Shown here piece by piece: positions 9,962 through 16,976 of a stretch of 64,000 nucleotides of DNA. The number at the start of each line of letters is the position of its first letter. The first letter of the stretch is position 1. Made by a program: the position numbers and the translations under genes. The DNA is taken from positions 1-64,000 of the forward strand of contig JAJXYO010000048.1 in the NCBI GenBank assembly GCA_021780495.1, in the 5' to 3' direction. The notes below the pieces were generated by a model. The model searched no databases, was not told where the DNA came from, and saw only the letters and a list, made by a program, of their open reading frames with translations. The stretch is from Deltaproteobacteria bacterium (GTDB lineage Bacteria > Desulfobacterota > Desulfuromonadia > Geobacterales > Pseudopelobacteraceae).

Positions 9962-11336
9962 GCCACCCCCCGCTAAGCTTCAGTCTGCGATCCGCCCAGC
10001 TACAATCGGGAAGTTCATCGTGAGATGCGATCACAATCGTGGTTCCGTAGCTGTCGGGCATCTTCGCCAGGATAGCCAGCAGGGCCAGACGTTGCGGGAA
10101 ATCGAGGCCGGCAAACGGCTCATCAAGCAGGAGCACACCCGGTTGAGGGGCTACCACCGCCGCAAGAGCCACACGGTGCTGTTCACCGAAACTGAGGGTC
10201 AGCGGCGCCCGCTCGGCAAGATGCTCGATCCCACAGAGGCCAAGCGCCTCAGCCACAACCCGCTCGGTTTCCCGGCGGGAAGCCCCCATTCGGCGCAGGG
10301 TGAATGCCACTTCCTCATAGACACTCTCGGCGAATAATTGCCGTGAAGGGTTCTGGAACAGCACCCCGACCTTTCCCGGCAGATGTTCCGGCTGGGGATC
10401 AGCAATGCCGGCAAGTTCTATTGTGCCGGAATCGGGTGTCTCCAGACCGGTCAAGCAGCGGAGCAGGCTTGACTTCCCGGCGCCATTAGTGCCGAACAGG
10501 TGTATCCGCTCCTCCCGCCTGACCTCCAAACTCACCTGCCTCAACACAATGCCGGTTTCAGGATAGGAGAGACAGACCTCCCGCATGGTAATGACAGCCG
10601 CTGACTCATGTCCTGATCTCGGCAGCGGTATGGCGGCGCGGTTTGGTTCATAGCGCTCAGGCTCCGGCATGGCAGGTGTTGAGGCGCCGACCCGGCCCCC
10701 TGCGATGGGCAGATAGCGGTCGATGATGCCTGAAAACGGACGTGGATCATGCTCGGCCATGATGATGGTATAGCCCTGGCCCTTCAACCCGGCGAGCAGC
10801 CCGCACAAATCCAGTTTCCCTTGGCTGTCCAGTTGCGAGGTCGGTTCATCGAGCAGCAGCAGTGACGGATTCATCGACAGGACCGCGGCTATGGTCAGCC
10901 GCTGTTTCTGGCCGGCCGAAAAACGCTCCACATGTCGCCTGTCACACCCTTCGAGCCCCACTGCCAGCAGAGATTTTCTGACTCGCCAGGCGATCTCCTC
11001 AGGCGGCAGGCAGAGGTTTTCAGGTCCGAAAGCAACCTCTTCTGCAACGGTCGTGCACAGGATCTGTGATTCGGCATTCTGGAACACCAGTCCGACCGGT
11101 GCCGACCATTCGCCATCACGTGCCGCCTCGGCAATCCTGATTGCCCCTGAATATTTACTGCCGGGCAGCAGCCCCTTGATGGCCAGCAGCAGGGTCGTCT
11201 TGCCGCAGCCGGAGTCGCCGGTCAGACAGATACACTCTCCGGTCCCCACGCTGCAGGATACGTCTGACAATGCCGGGCCAGAGGAACCGGGATAATGGTA
11301 CGTAAGGCCGCTTATGGTCAGAGCGTTACTCTGCAT
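9942..11336 (-). CDS. ECF transporter ATPase, two fused ABC domains
   Basis: Two CbiO/EcfA-type ABC domains in one chain (464 residues). Domain 1 has Walker A GDSGCGKTT, signature FSAGQKQR and Walker B LLLLDEPTSQLD. Domain 2 has GTNGAGKSS, LSFGEQHR and VLLLDEPFAGLD. It therefore supplies both ATPase sites of an ECF transporter. The start is uncertain: ATG 11336 gives the usual N-terminus but lacks a binding site. A GTG at 11390 overlaps the previous stop as GTGA with AAGGGG just before it and would add 18 residues. Confidence 0.88.
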   Translation of the reverse strand: MQSNALTISGLTYHYPGSSGPALSDVSCSVGTGECICLTGDSGCGKTTLLLAIKGLLPGSKYSGAIRIAEAARDGEWSAPVGLVFQNAESQILCTTVAEEVAFGPENLCLPPEEIAWRVRKSLLAVGLEGCDRRHVERFSAGQKQRLTIAAVLSMNPSLLLLDEPTSQLDSQGKLDLCGLLAGLKGQGYTIIMAEHDPRPFSGIIDRYLPIAGGRVGASTPAMPEPERYEPNRAAIPLPRSGHESAAVITMREVCLSYPETGIVLRQVSLEVRREERIHLFGTNGAGKSSLLRCLTGLETPDSGTIELAGIADPQPEHLPGKVGVLFQNPSRQLFAESVYEEVAFTLRRMGASRRETERVVAEALGLCGIEHLAERAPLTLSFGEQHRVALAAVVAPQPGVLLLDEPFAGLDFPQRLALLAILAKMPDSYGTTIVIASHDELPDCSWADRRLKLSGGWLEETCR

Positions 11337-11386
11337 GGAAGCTCTGGCCCATGAGCAATGCAATGATGGCTGCTTCGTACAATTGA

Positions 11387-11731
11387 TCACTTCCCCTTGA
11401 TATCAAGGGAAAATTTCCTGCCCTTTGGCGACGTTACGGTAGCACCAACTACCTTGCCTGCGACAACTCTGGCATCTAAGAGCGATTTCCGTCCGCCGTT
11501 CCAGTGGTAGTTCACGACAGGTGGGGATGTCCGTTGTACGTCACCCACGTTTATTCCTTCCGCACCGATCATTTTCACCAGCTGGGAATACGGCATCATC
11601 GGCTGCATTTTTTCGTAAAACCGCCTGTTAAAGACCGTGTCCGCAGTTCCCGTTTGAGCGGCAGACAGTGCCCCTGTTGCAATGCAGAAAATCATCAGCG
11701 CCAGCGTAGCTATGGTTATTTTCGTACTCAT
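11387..11731 (-). CDS. small secreted protein, first gene after Moco-type riboswitch
   Basis: Protein of 114 residues with a signal peptide (cleavage near ALSAAQ). The mature part (YSQLVKMIG, then YHWNGGRKSLLDARVVAGKVV) resembles the SmpA/BLIP-like small beta fold often written as DUF3862, but I am not certain. It is the first gene after the riboswitch at 11808-11975 and overlaps the ATPase gene (GTGA), so it could be a periplasmic binding or assembly factor for the transporter. Confidence 0.65.
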   Translation of the reverse strand: MSTKITIATLALMIFCIATGALSAAQTGTADTVFNRRFYEKMQPMMPYSQLVKMIGAEGINVGDVQRTSPPVVNYHWNGGRKSLLDARVVAGKVVGATVTSPKGRKFSLDIKGK

Positions 11732-11807
11732 GCCGTACTCCTTCTGGTCGATACTTTTTGTTGTGGGGTCTGACCGTTGTAAATCCCGTCAACCCTGGGC
11801 CGGGTTG

Positions 11808-11975
11808 AAATAAAACAGGGGTCCTTCATACACGAAGAGCCCCCTGCCAGTACGCTGTTCGTGCGCTCGGATGAAGTTTCTCCTTTTCAAAAGGAAGACG
11901 CTGCTGTTCCCGGCAGGACCCAAGGGCCGTCTTCCATAGGGCAAACTCTGGCAGGAAGAACAGCTCGGAGAAGCT
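11808..11975 (-). promoter_or_regulatory. Moco-type riboswitch with terminator (copy a)
   Basis: Minus-strand leader that aligns with the four other copies in this window. It has CUCCGAG at the 5' side (around 11965), a CUGCCGG-GAA-type hairpin and the UUCCUUUU/AAAAGGAGAA palindrome. The layout matches the Rfam Moco RNA motif as I know it: P1 from UCUCC and GGAGA, plus internal hairpins. An intrinsic terminator (CAGGGG/CCCCUG around a second stem, then UUUUAUUU) at 11811-11846 is the likely expression platform. It controls the secreted protein and the ECF/TonB genes. Family identity is from memory of the consensus. Confidence 0.75.
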
Positions 11976-12012
11976 TATGCGCTTTTCAACAGAGCGGCGG
12001 TCACAGGGACGG

Positions 12013-12210
12013 CTACCGCCTGCAGCAGCTGATCGCGGCGGCCGTCCAGCGCCGGTAGCGGCAGTTGTAACAGGAGCACGGTTCGTCAGCGACCTGCTCG
12101 TCCTCCTCATCGGGGTGAAACGATCCACAGGCTGCAGCAATGCGGGCGGCTTCGGCCCAATCATCTATCCCCAGCGCTGACTCCTGCAGGGCGGTTGCAG
12201 ACGCTATCAT
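12013..12210 (-). CDS. small Cys-rich protein (CxCxxC)
   Basis: Protein of 65 residues, acidic in the middle, with the motif EPCSCYNCRYRRW and a Cys pair near the C-terminus. It could bind zinc or an Fe-S cluster; I do not recognise the family. It is well supported as a gene: AAGGAG lies six bases before the ATG and the ATG directly follows the stop of the DDTDN gene. It is the last gene before riboswitch a. Confidence 0.6.
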   Translation of the reverse strand: MIASATALQESALGIDDWAEAARIAAACGSFHPDEEDEQVADEPCSCYNCRYRRWTAAAISCCRR

Positions 12211-12954
12211 TCAATACTCCTTCAACTGCTGCCGCGAACAGGTCTGCCAACGGACGCCATCGGACTGCCCGACGGCAGGAACAACCAGCAGGATCGCCCG
12301 GCCGTCCAGAAGGACCGTCTTCACCTTATCGCCCAGACGCACCATATCCCGGTTTTCCACACTGCTACCATCCAGGGCACGGACCTCATCGATATCTTCA
12401 CGATCGCGCAACGCAGCGACGCTCACGGCGCCTCCGGGTTCGGCGAAGGCCAGCTGCCCTTTCAGGCGGCCGTCATTGCCACCCAGCCGCAGCCCCGCCC
12501 CAGCCAGGGCCCCGATCACCCCCAGCCCGGTGCCGCCATGTTCAGAGAGATGGACCCCCAAACGCCGGGCCAGTTCATAGGCCGATTCCTTTGTCAGGAC
12601 GGATTCCTTGGCGGTCCGGCCGTATTGTATGATTTCTCCGGATTCCGGCAGGCGATCAATGACGGCAACGCACAGCCCCGGGTCGGATCCGGGGGCACTC
12701 TCCCTGGTCAGAAATTCGGCCGCATGGCTGATCACCTGCTCCAGGGACTGCGGCTCTATCCGCGCCTGGAAACACATGGCGCTATTGTGGGAGGTGTAGG
12801 GGATATCGGGGTGAACCAGCAGCTGGTGGCGGGTGATAAAGCTGCTCGTTCCCCAGCCGTTATCCTCCAGGTCAACGGCAATCCTGGATGCCAATGCACC
12901 GGTGCCCGGACTTTCCAGGTTGTCGGTATCGTCAATGCTGATCAGTATCTGCAT
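12211..12954 (-). CDS. DDTDN-domain protein (TiaS N-terminal-like)
   Basis: Protein of 247 residues whose N-terminus reads MQILISIDDTDN, followed by a GTG motif and a conserved middle (SHNSAMCF, EHGGTGLGVIGALAGAGLRLGG). This corresponds to the TiaS/DUF1743 nucleotide-binding fold used in tRNA agmatinylcytidine synthesis, without the rest of TiaS. In other bacteria such stand-alone proteins are uncharacterised. The start at 12954 is set by GGGAGG seven bases upstream; the frame begins five codons earlier. A Moco-type riboswitch directly precedes it, so a role in cofactor synthesis or metal handling is likely, though inferred only from that. Confidence 0.7.
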   Translation of the reverse strand: MQILISIDDTDNLESPGTGALASRIAVDLEDNGWGTSSFITRHQLLVHPDIPYTSHNSAMCFQARIEPQSLEQVISHAAEFLTRESAPGSDPGLCVAVIDRLPESGEIIQYGRTAKESVLTKESAYELARRLGVHLSEHGGTGLGVIGALAGAGLRLGGNDGRLKGQLAFAEPGGAVSVAALRDREDIDEVRALDGSSVENRDMVRLGDKVKTVLLDGRAILLVVPAVGQSDGVRWQTCSRQQLKEY

Positions 12955-12993
12955 CTGAACGCCTCCCATGTACAGCGTAAAACGTTTCAGTCA

Positions 12994-13165
12994 ATAAAAA
13001 AGGGGGACCCCTCCCCATGGAAAGGTCCCCCTGCATCCGGACGCGGGTCCGGTTGTAAGTGATTCTCCTTTTCAAAAGGAAGGTGCTGCTGTTTCCGGCA
13101 GGACCCGTTGGCCTGGCACCATGAGGTTTCCCTGGTAGGCGCTGCAGCTCGGAGAGGTGAGGTAT
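12994..13165 (-). promoter_or_regulatory. Moco-type riboswitch with terminator (copy b)
   Basis: The cleanest copy, without inserted repeat. On the minus strand CUCUCCGAG is followed by a CCAGGGA hairpin, a small GGCC/GGGUC stem, a CUGCCGGAAACAGCAG stem-loop and the CCUUUUGAAAAGG palindrome ending in GGAGA, which can pair with the initial UCUCC. A strong intrinsic terminator (GGGGGACC / GGGGUCCCCC then six U) lies at 12994-13033, just before the DDTDN gene. Aptamer about 13062-13162. Confidence 0.8.
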
Positions 13166-13229
13166 CTGTAGTTTACTGGTCTCGGTACATGCTGGTGGCA
13201 ATCACCGTTTCAACATGAATTTTGCGAGT

Positions 13230-13257
13230 AGTATCCACAAAGAATCGGTGAGTGCAA
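13230..13257 (-). promoter_or_regulatory. possible sigma-70 promoter for riboswitch b transcript
   Basis: On the minus strand TTGCAC and GATACT are separated by 16 bases, about 65 bases before the first conserved bases of riboswitch b. Spacing and position fit a housekeeping promoter; the match is only moderate. Confidence 0.3.
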
Positions 13258-13512
13258 GAAAATTGTTGCCACACCGGCCGCGCATGGTGCCGGCAACTTT
13301 GAGTTATGGATTAATACATATGTGCCTGTGGCCTGTTTACGAAACAATCAAGCTAGTAGCAAAAGTTGCGCCATTAATGTAACAGACTGATTTGTCGCAT
13401 ATTGTGTATTGAACCGGTTCGGACGACGTTAACGGCATTGGTGCCGGTGAGGAGAATATCTACAGGGGGATTAGTACGTGATACGAAGCCGATACAGGAA
13501 CCCGAACGAAAC

Positions 13513-13543
13513 GACCTCCGAGGCATTCTACACCTCGGAGGTC
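13513..13543 (-). terminator. hairpin after tupA
   Basis: Perfect 11-base-pair stem (GACCTCCGAGG / CCTCGGAGGTC) with a nine-base loop, 26 bases past the tupA stop. The minus-strand flank GTTTCGTT is only weakly U-rich, so termination may be partial. Confidence 0.55.
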
Positions 13544-13569
13544 ACCATGTGGCGCGGCAAACAGTCCCG

Positions 13570-14415
13570 TCAGAGCCCCAGTGACTTCGGGTTTTTTCCT
13601 GCATCCGGGAAGAACAATGGCGCGCCGAACTTCTCCACCCCGAAGCGGCCAATAACGGCCTGGGTCTTCTTGGCCACCATGAAATCGGCAAAGGCCTTGC
13701 CGCCCTGAACGTTGATCTTGGGCCACTTGACCGCATTGAGTTCAATGACATGGTAGACGTTGAGCAATTTACCGTCCCCCTCCACCAGGATTTCAAGCCC
13801 CAGCCTCTTTTTCAGCGCCAGATAGGTCGCGCGGTCGGTAAGGGTATAGCATCTTTTCTCTGCTGCCACGTTCAGGGTCTCCCCCATGCCGAGACCGGTC
13901 GGCTGGTACCATTTCTGTCCGTTCGGGTTGATCGCAACAGCTTTCCAGAGTCCCTTTTCTTTGGCATGGGTACCGGAATTGTCGCCACGCGAGATGAATA
14001 TGGCGCCGGTTTTGGCGATGCGCTTCAGCGCCTCGGCGGCCGTAGCCCCCTTGATCCGGGCCGGATCACTGGCAGGACCGACAACAATAAAGTCGTTGTG
14101 CATCACCAGGCGGCGGGTAACGCCGAAACCACCGGCCATGAATTTCTTCTCGGCTTCGGGTGAGTGCACCAGCAATACATCGGCCTCACCCAGCTCGCCC
14201 ATCTTCATGGCCTGGCCGGAACCGACCGAAATCGTTTTGACCACAAAGCCGCTCTGCTTCTCGAACAGCGGCACTAAAACATCCAGCAGGCCTGAATCCT
14301 GGGTGCTGGTGGTGGTGGCCAGGATGACCGATTTCGAGGCGGCGGCCGCCGGCAGTGAACCAATCAGCAGGGCCAGTATTGCGATAACAAGGGTAAATCC
14401 GGTCAGTCGTTTCAT
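13570..14415 (-). CDS. tupA: tungstate/molybdate-binding protein (TupA family)
   Basis: Periplasmic oxyanion-binding protein of 281 residues with a signal peptide (to about residue 26). The family hallmarks TTTSTQDSGLLD (about residues 34-45) and RGDNSGTH (about 143-150) are present; TupA binds tungstate with very high affinity. AAGGAG lies seven bases before the ATG at 14415. It is second in a two-gene operon with a moaE-like gene under riboswitch c. The usual permease and ATPase (tupB, tupC) do not follow: the next feature is a terminator and then riboswitch b. Confidence 0.92.
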   Translation of the reverse strand: MKRLTGFTLVIAILALLIGSLPAAAASKSVILATTTSTQDSGLLDVLVPLFEKQSGFVVKTISVGSGQAMKMGELGEADVLLVHSPEAEKKFMAGGFGVTRRLVMHNDFIVVGPASDPARIKGATAAEALKRIAKTGAIFISRGDNSGTHAKEKGLWKAVAINPNGQKWYQPTGLGMGETLNVAAEKRCYTLTDRATYLALKKRLGLEILVEGDGKLLNVYHVIELNAVKWPKINVQGGKAFADFMVAKKTQAVIGRFGVEKFGAPLFFPDAGKNPKSLGL

Positions 14416-14430
14416 ACATGTCTCCTTTTG

Positions 14431-14820
14431 TCAGATTAAATCGGCATACCTCTCCGTTTTATGTATGGTCGCCATCTTCTTCATGCGGCTGATGCCGTGC
14501 CTGCACGCCTCGAAGGCATCCTCGCTGTTGGGCGAACTGGCAGCCACCAGCGAAATGATATCGCCAACGACCAGGCAGCCGGTCCGCCGTATCAGCAGCA
14601 CATCCTCCAGTTTCCAACGGCTTTCAAGTTCCCCGGCAATCCCCTCCAATTCCCGCTGGCAATCACCGTGAGCCTGGTACTCGATGCAGGTGGTGGCCTT
14701 GCCGGAACCGGACTGCTGTTTGACGACCGCAAAATGAAAGACCACGGAGCCGGAGAAGGATGAGCAGATGGAATCGTAGACAGCGGCAGGCTCAATGGGG
14801 GTATCAACGAGTTTGACCAT
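14431..14820 (-). CDS. MoaE-like molybdopterin synthase large subunit
   Basis: Protein of 129 residues with the MoaE layout: an N-terminal strand (VKLVDTPIEP), a middle with CIEYQAHGDCQRELEGIAGELESRW, then VLLIRRTGCLVVGDIISLVAASSPNSEDAFEACRHGISRMKK. MoaE with MoaD inserts sulfur into precursor Z to make molybdopterin. It is divergent: the usual glycine-rich R-D segment after strand 1 is poorly kept. Start chosen at 14820 with GAGG six bases upstream rather than ATG 14832. It is 15 bases from tupA and directly behind riboswitch c. No moaD is in the window. Confidence 0.75.
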   Translation of the reverse strand: MVKLVDTPIEPAAVYDSICSSFSGSVVFHFAVVKQQSGSGKATTCIEYQAHGDCQRELEGIAGELESRWKLEDVLLIRRTGCLVVGDIISLVAASSPNSEDAFEACRHGISRMKKMATIHKTERYADLI

Positions 14821-14850
14821 TGTGTGCCTCATTTCTCAAAAGGATAAAAA

Positions 14851-15170
14851 GCAAAAAGCCCCTTCTCGCTAGAAAAGGGGCGCGGACGGACCACCGGCAG
14901 CGGCCTGTCATGCACGGGTTCCCCTTTTCATCCCTAACCCGGATAAACCGGATAAGTGCGTTAACAAAATTATTTTCTTGCCAAAAAACAAAGAAAATAA
15001 TTTCTAACTCACTAATAGACAGGATAGTTCGTTCACGAAGTTATTTTTGCCAGAACAACGCAAAAAAACTTCTAACTCACTAAGGAGGGCGGCGCTGTTT
15101 CCGGCGACACCCGCAGGTCGCAGGCCGTGAGGATTATCCCTGGTAGGCCGGTACGACTCGGAGACTGGCA
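14851..15170 (-). promoter_or_regulatory. Moco-type riboswitch with terminator and two inserted hairpin repeats (copy c)
   Basis: The 5' aptamer half (CUCGGAG complement at about 15158-15164, the CCAGGGAUAAUCC hairpin, and the CGCCGGAAACAGCG loop) lies at 15083-15168. Its CCUCCUU arm is separated from the AAAAGGGG arm (about 14920-14930) by two tandem hairpin repeats. A perfect intrinsic terminator (GCCCCUUUUCU / AGAAGGGGC then five U) is at 14851-14881, directly before the moaE-like gene. It is more divergent than the other copies. Confidence 0.7.
14937..15081 (-). repeat. two hairpin repeats inside riboswitch c
   Basis: Copies at about 14937-15013 and 15014-15081 share the frame GATAAGTGCGTTAAC or GATAGTTCGTTCACG at one end and TTCTAACTCACT at the other, enclosing self-complementary AT-rich arms. 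They belong to the same family as the copies at 29474, 29743 and 47659. Inner sequences differ, but the pairing is kept. Confidence 0.75.
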
Positions 15171-15197
15171 AAATATGGCGGCACTATAACGGGATCG

Positions 15198-15851
15198 CTA
15201 ACGTCTGGCAAGCTGGAATTTGTTATCGTTTCCCGCCGGAATATTTACGCTCCGCACCAACCAGGCTTCATGAGCGTATTCCAGAACATTCAGGCAGCCG
15301 TAGCCCTGTTCCAGGCGGAAGAGATTGGCCAGCGGCAGACCGAGCAGGTGGCAGAGGATGACCCGGTTCACCCCGGCGTGGCCGACGATCAGGATGTTTT
15401 CTGCGGACGGTTTCAGCAGCCCTTCAAAGACCGGCAGCACGCGGTCCGAGAGGTCGGCGAAGTTTTCACCTCCCGGCGGGCGGTACCCGGCCAGATCGGC
15501 TCCCCGTTGTTCGTATTCCCGGGGGAACAGCCGGCGAACCTCACTGAACGGCAGGCCGTCCCAGCGGCCGAGATCGATCTCCGCCAAACCCGGCAGGACC
15601 GTCAGGGGGGCCTTGATCCGGCGCCCGATGATGCGTGCGGTCTCGACGGAGCGCTGCAGATCGCTGCAGCAGATGCGGCTGAACGGGATTCGTGACAACT
15701 CCCGGCGCCACCGTTCGGCCTGTGACCGGCCTGCTTCGTTGAGCGGACCATCGCTCCGGCCGATGAAGCGGCGGACCGCATCCGGCCGCGAATCGCCATG
15801 CCGCAGCAGATAGATCGTGCATCCCGCCTGGATTTGACCGGATCGGTTCAT
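15198..15851 (-). CDS. histidine phosphatase (CobC/phosphoglycerate mutase-like)
   Basis: Protein of 217 residues with the catalytic LLRHGDS motif near residue 14, SDLQRSVETA, the acid/base region EIDLGRWDG and the second His in VGHAGVNR. This is the fold of alpha-ribazole phosphatase and broad-specificity phosphatases. The ATG at 15851 overlaps the stop of the NTP-transferase gene (ATGA), so it is the last gene of the aldehyde oxidoreductase island. Here it might hydrolyse a nucleotide made or used in cofactor maturation; that is inference. Confidence 0.85.
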   Translation of the reverse strand: MNRSGQIQAGCTIYLLRHGDSRPDAVRRFIGRSDGPLNEAGRSQAERWRRELSRIPFSRICCSDLQRSVETARIIGRRIKAPLTVLPGLAEIDLGRWDGLPFSEVRRLFPREYEQRGADLAGYRPPGGENFADLSDRVLPVFEGLLKPSAENILIVGHAGVNRVILCHLLGLPLANLFRLEQGYGCLNVLEYAHEAWLVRSVNIPAGNDNKFQLARR

Positions 15852-16975
15852 GACTGGACCTCTTGCAGCAGATCGGCAAGGGGACGTGCCAGACGCTCCT
15901 CGACGCGCCGTTGAATCGTGCGTGCGCATTCGAGACGCCGGGTAATCTTTGCCAGGAGCGGGAGTTCATGGGCATGCCGGTCCAACTGGCGCTGGAAGCG
16001 GGTCGCAAGCGGGACGATCCGGTCGCCCTCCACCAGTTTGTCAGCCAGATACAGCAGATCGGCGGCAGCGATGGCCGGGCCGGATGGCGGCGGCAGTTCC
16101 ATGTGAACAGCCACCAGATCGGCGACAGCAGCATACCCCAGCCCCCTCAACAACGCGGCCCCGGCTGCGGCGTGCTGCGGCTCTCCCTTGGCCAGATCGT
16201 GCAGCAGGGCGGCCGCCTCGATCAAGGCCAGGTCCAGCTCGCAACCGTTCCGATTCAGCCTTTCCGCCAGGAGGCACGCCAGGCGGGCCACCACGCGGCT
16301 GTGCCCGATCAGCGGACTGTCGGCTTCAAATCTGCCCAGCAACAGCTGTTCGCAGGCCTGCCGGGAGGGGATGGCCAATTTGTGCAACCTTTCCTGCAAC
16401 TGTCCATACTCCTGCGGGGTATCCATGTCCAGCAGGATGCCCTCATCACCGGTTTCAACTGTTTCCGCATCCGCCTCGTACTGCCTCAGTAAAGCCTTCA
16501 GGCCACCGCTACCCTGCCAGGCAAGGATGGCATCGCGATACGAGGCCGCAATCAATGGCGGATGTCCCCGCCGGCCGTGGCAGGCCGGGTAGATGATCCC
16601 TTTGCCGGAGGTTTGGCAGGCCCGTACCAGCTGTTCAACCGTCGCCTGGCTGACCAGCGGGATGTCCACCGGCAGCAGAAAAAAGGCCCGGCTCCCGGCA
16701 TCGAGGCTGGCGGCAGCCGCGAGCACCGAGGAGAACATCCCCTCCTGATAATGTTCGTTCAGCAGCGGCCGCGCCTGCAGGCTCTGAATGAGCGGCAGCA
16801 GGTCGCTCGATCTATGGCCGGCCACGACCCGGATATCGCGGATACCGGCGCCACGGAACAGGGCGATGGAACGCTCCAGAATCGTCGTGCCGCCAAGCGG
16901 CAGCAGCGGCTTGAAGGCTCCCATGCGGGAAGAATAGCCGGCCGCAAGGATGATGGCGGTAATGCCGGCACTCAT
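15848..16975 (-). CDS. MocA/MobA-like NTP transferase fused to HD domain (DVU_1551-like)
   Basis: Protein of 375 residues. Residues 1-200 are a nucleotidyltransferase of the MobA/MocA class (LAAGYSSRMGAFKPLLPLGG near residue 10, LLPVDIP with the metal Asp). Residues about 205-340 form an HD domain (HSRVVARLACLLAERL, then LLHDLAKG). MocA-type enzymes attach CMP to molybdopterin for xanthine-oxidase-family enzymes, so this is probably the cytidylyltransferase for Mop. The fused HD phosphohydrolase function is unknown. The ATG follows the xdhC stop by one base. Confidence 0.85.
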   Translation of the reverse strand: MSAGITAIILAAGYSSRMGAFKPLLPLGGTTILERSIALFRGAGIRDIRVVAGHRSSDLLPLIQSLQARPLLNEHYQEGMFSSVLAAAASLDAGSRAFFLLPVDIPLVSQATVEQLVRACQTSGKGIIYPACHGRRGHPPLIAASYRDAILAWQGSGGLKALLRQYEADAETVETGDEGILLDMDTPQEYGQLQERLHKLAIPSRQACEQLLLGRFEADSPLIGHSRVVARLACLLAERLNRNGCELDLALIEAAALLHDLAKGEPQHAAAGAALLRGLGYAAVADLVAVHMELPPPSGPAIAAADLLYLADKLVEGDRIVPLATRFQRQLDRHAHELPLLAKITRRLECARTIQRRVEERLARPLADLLQEVQS

Positions 16976-16976
16976 A

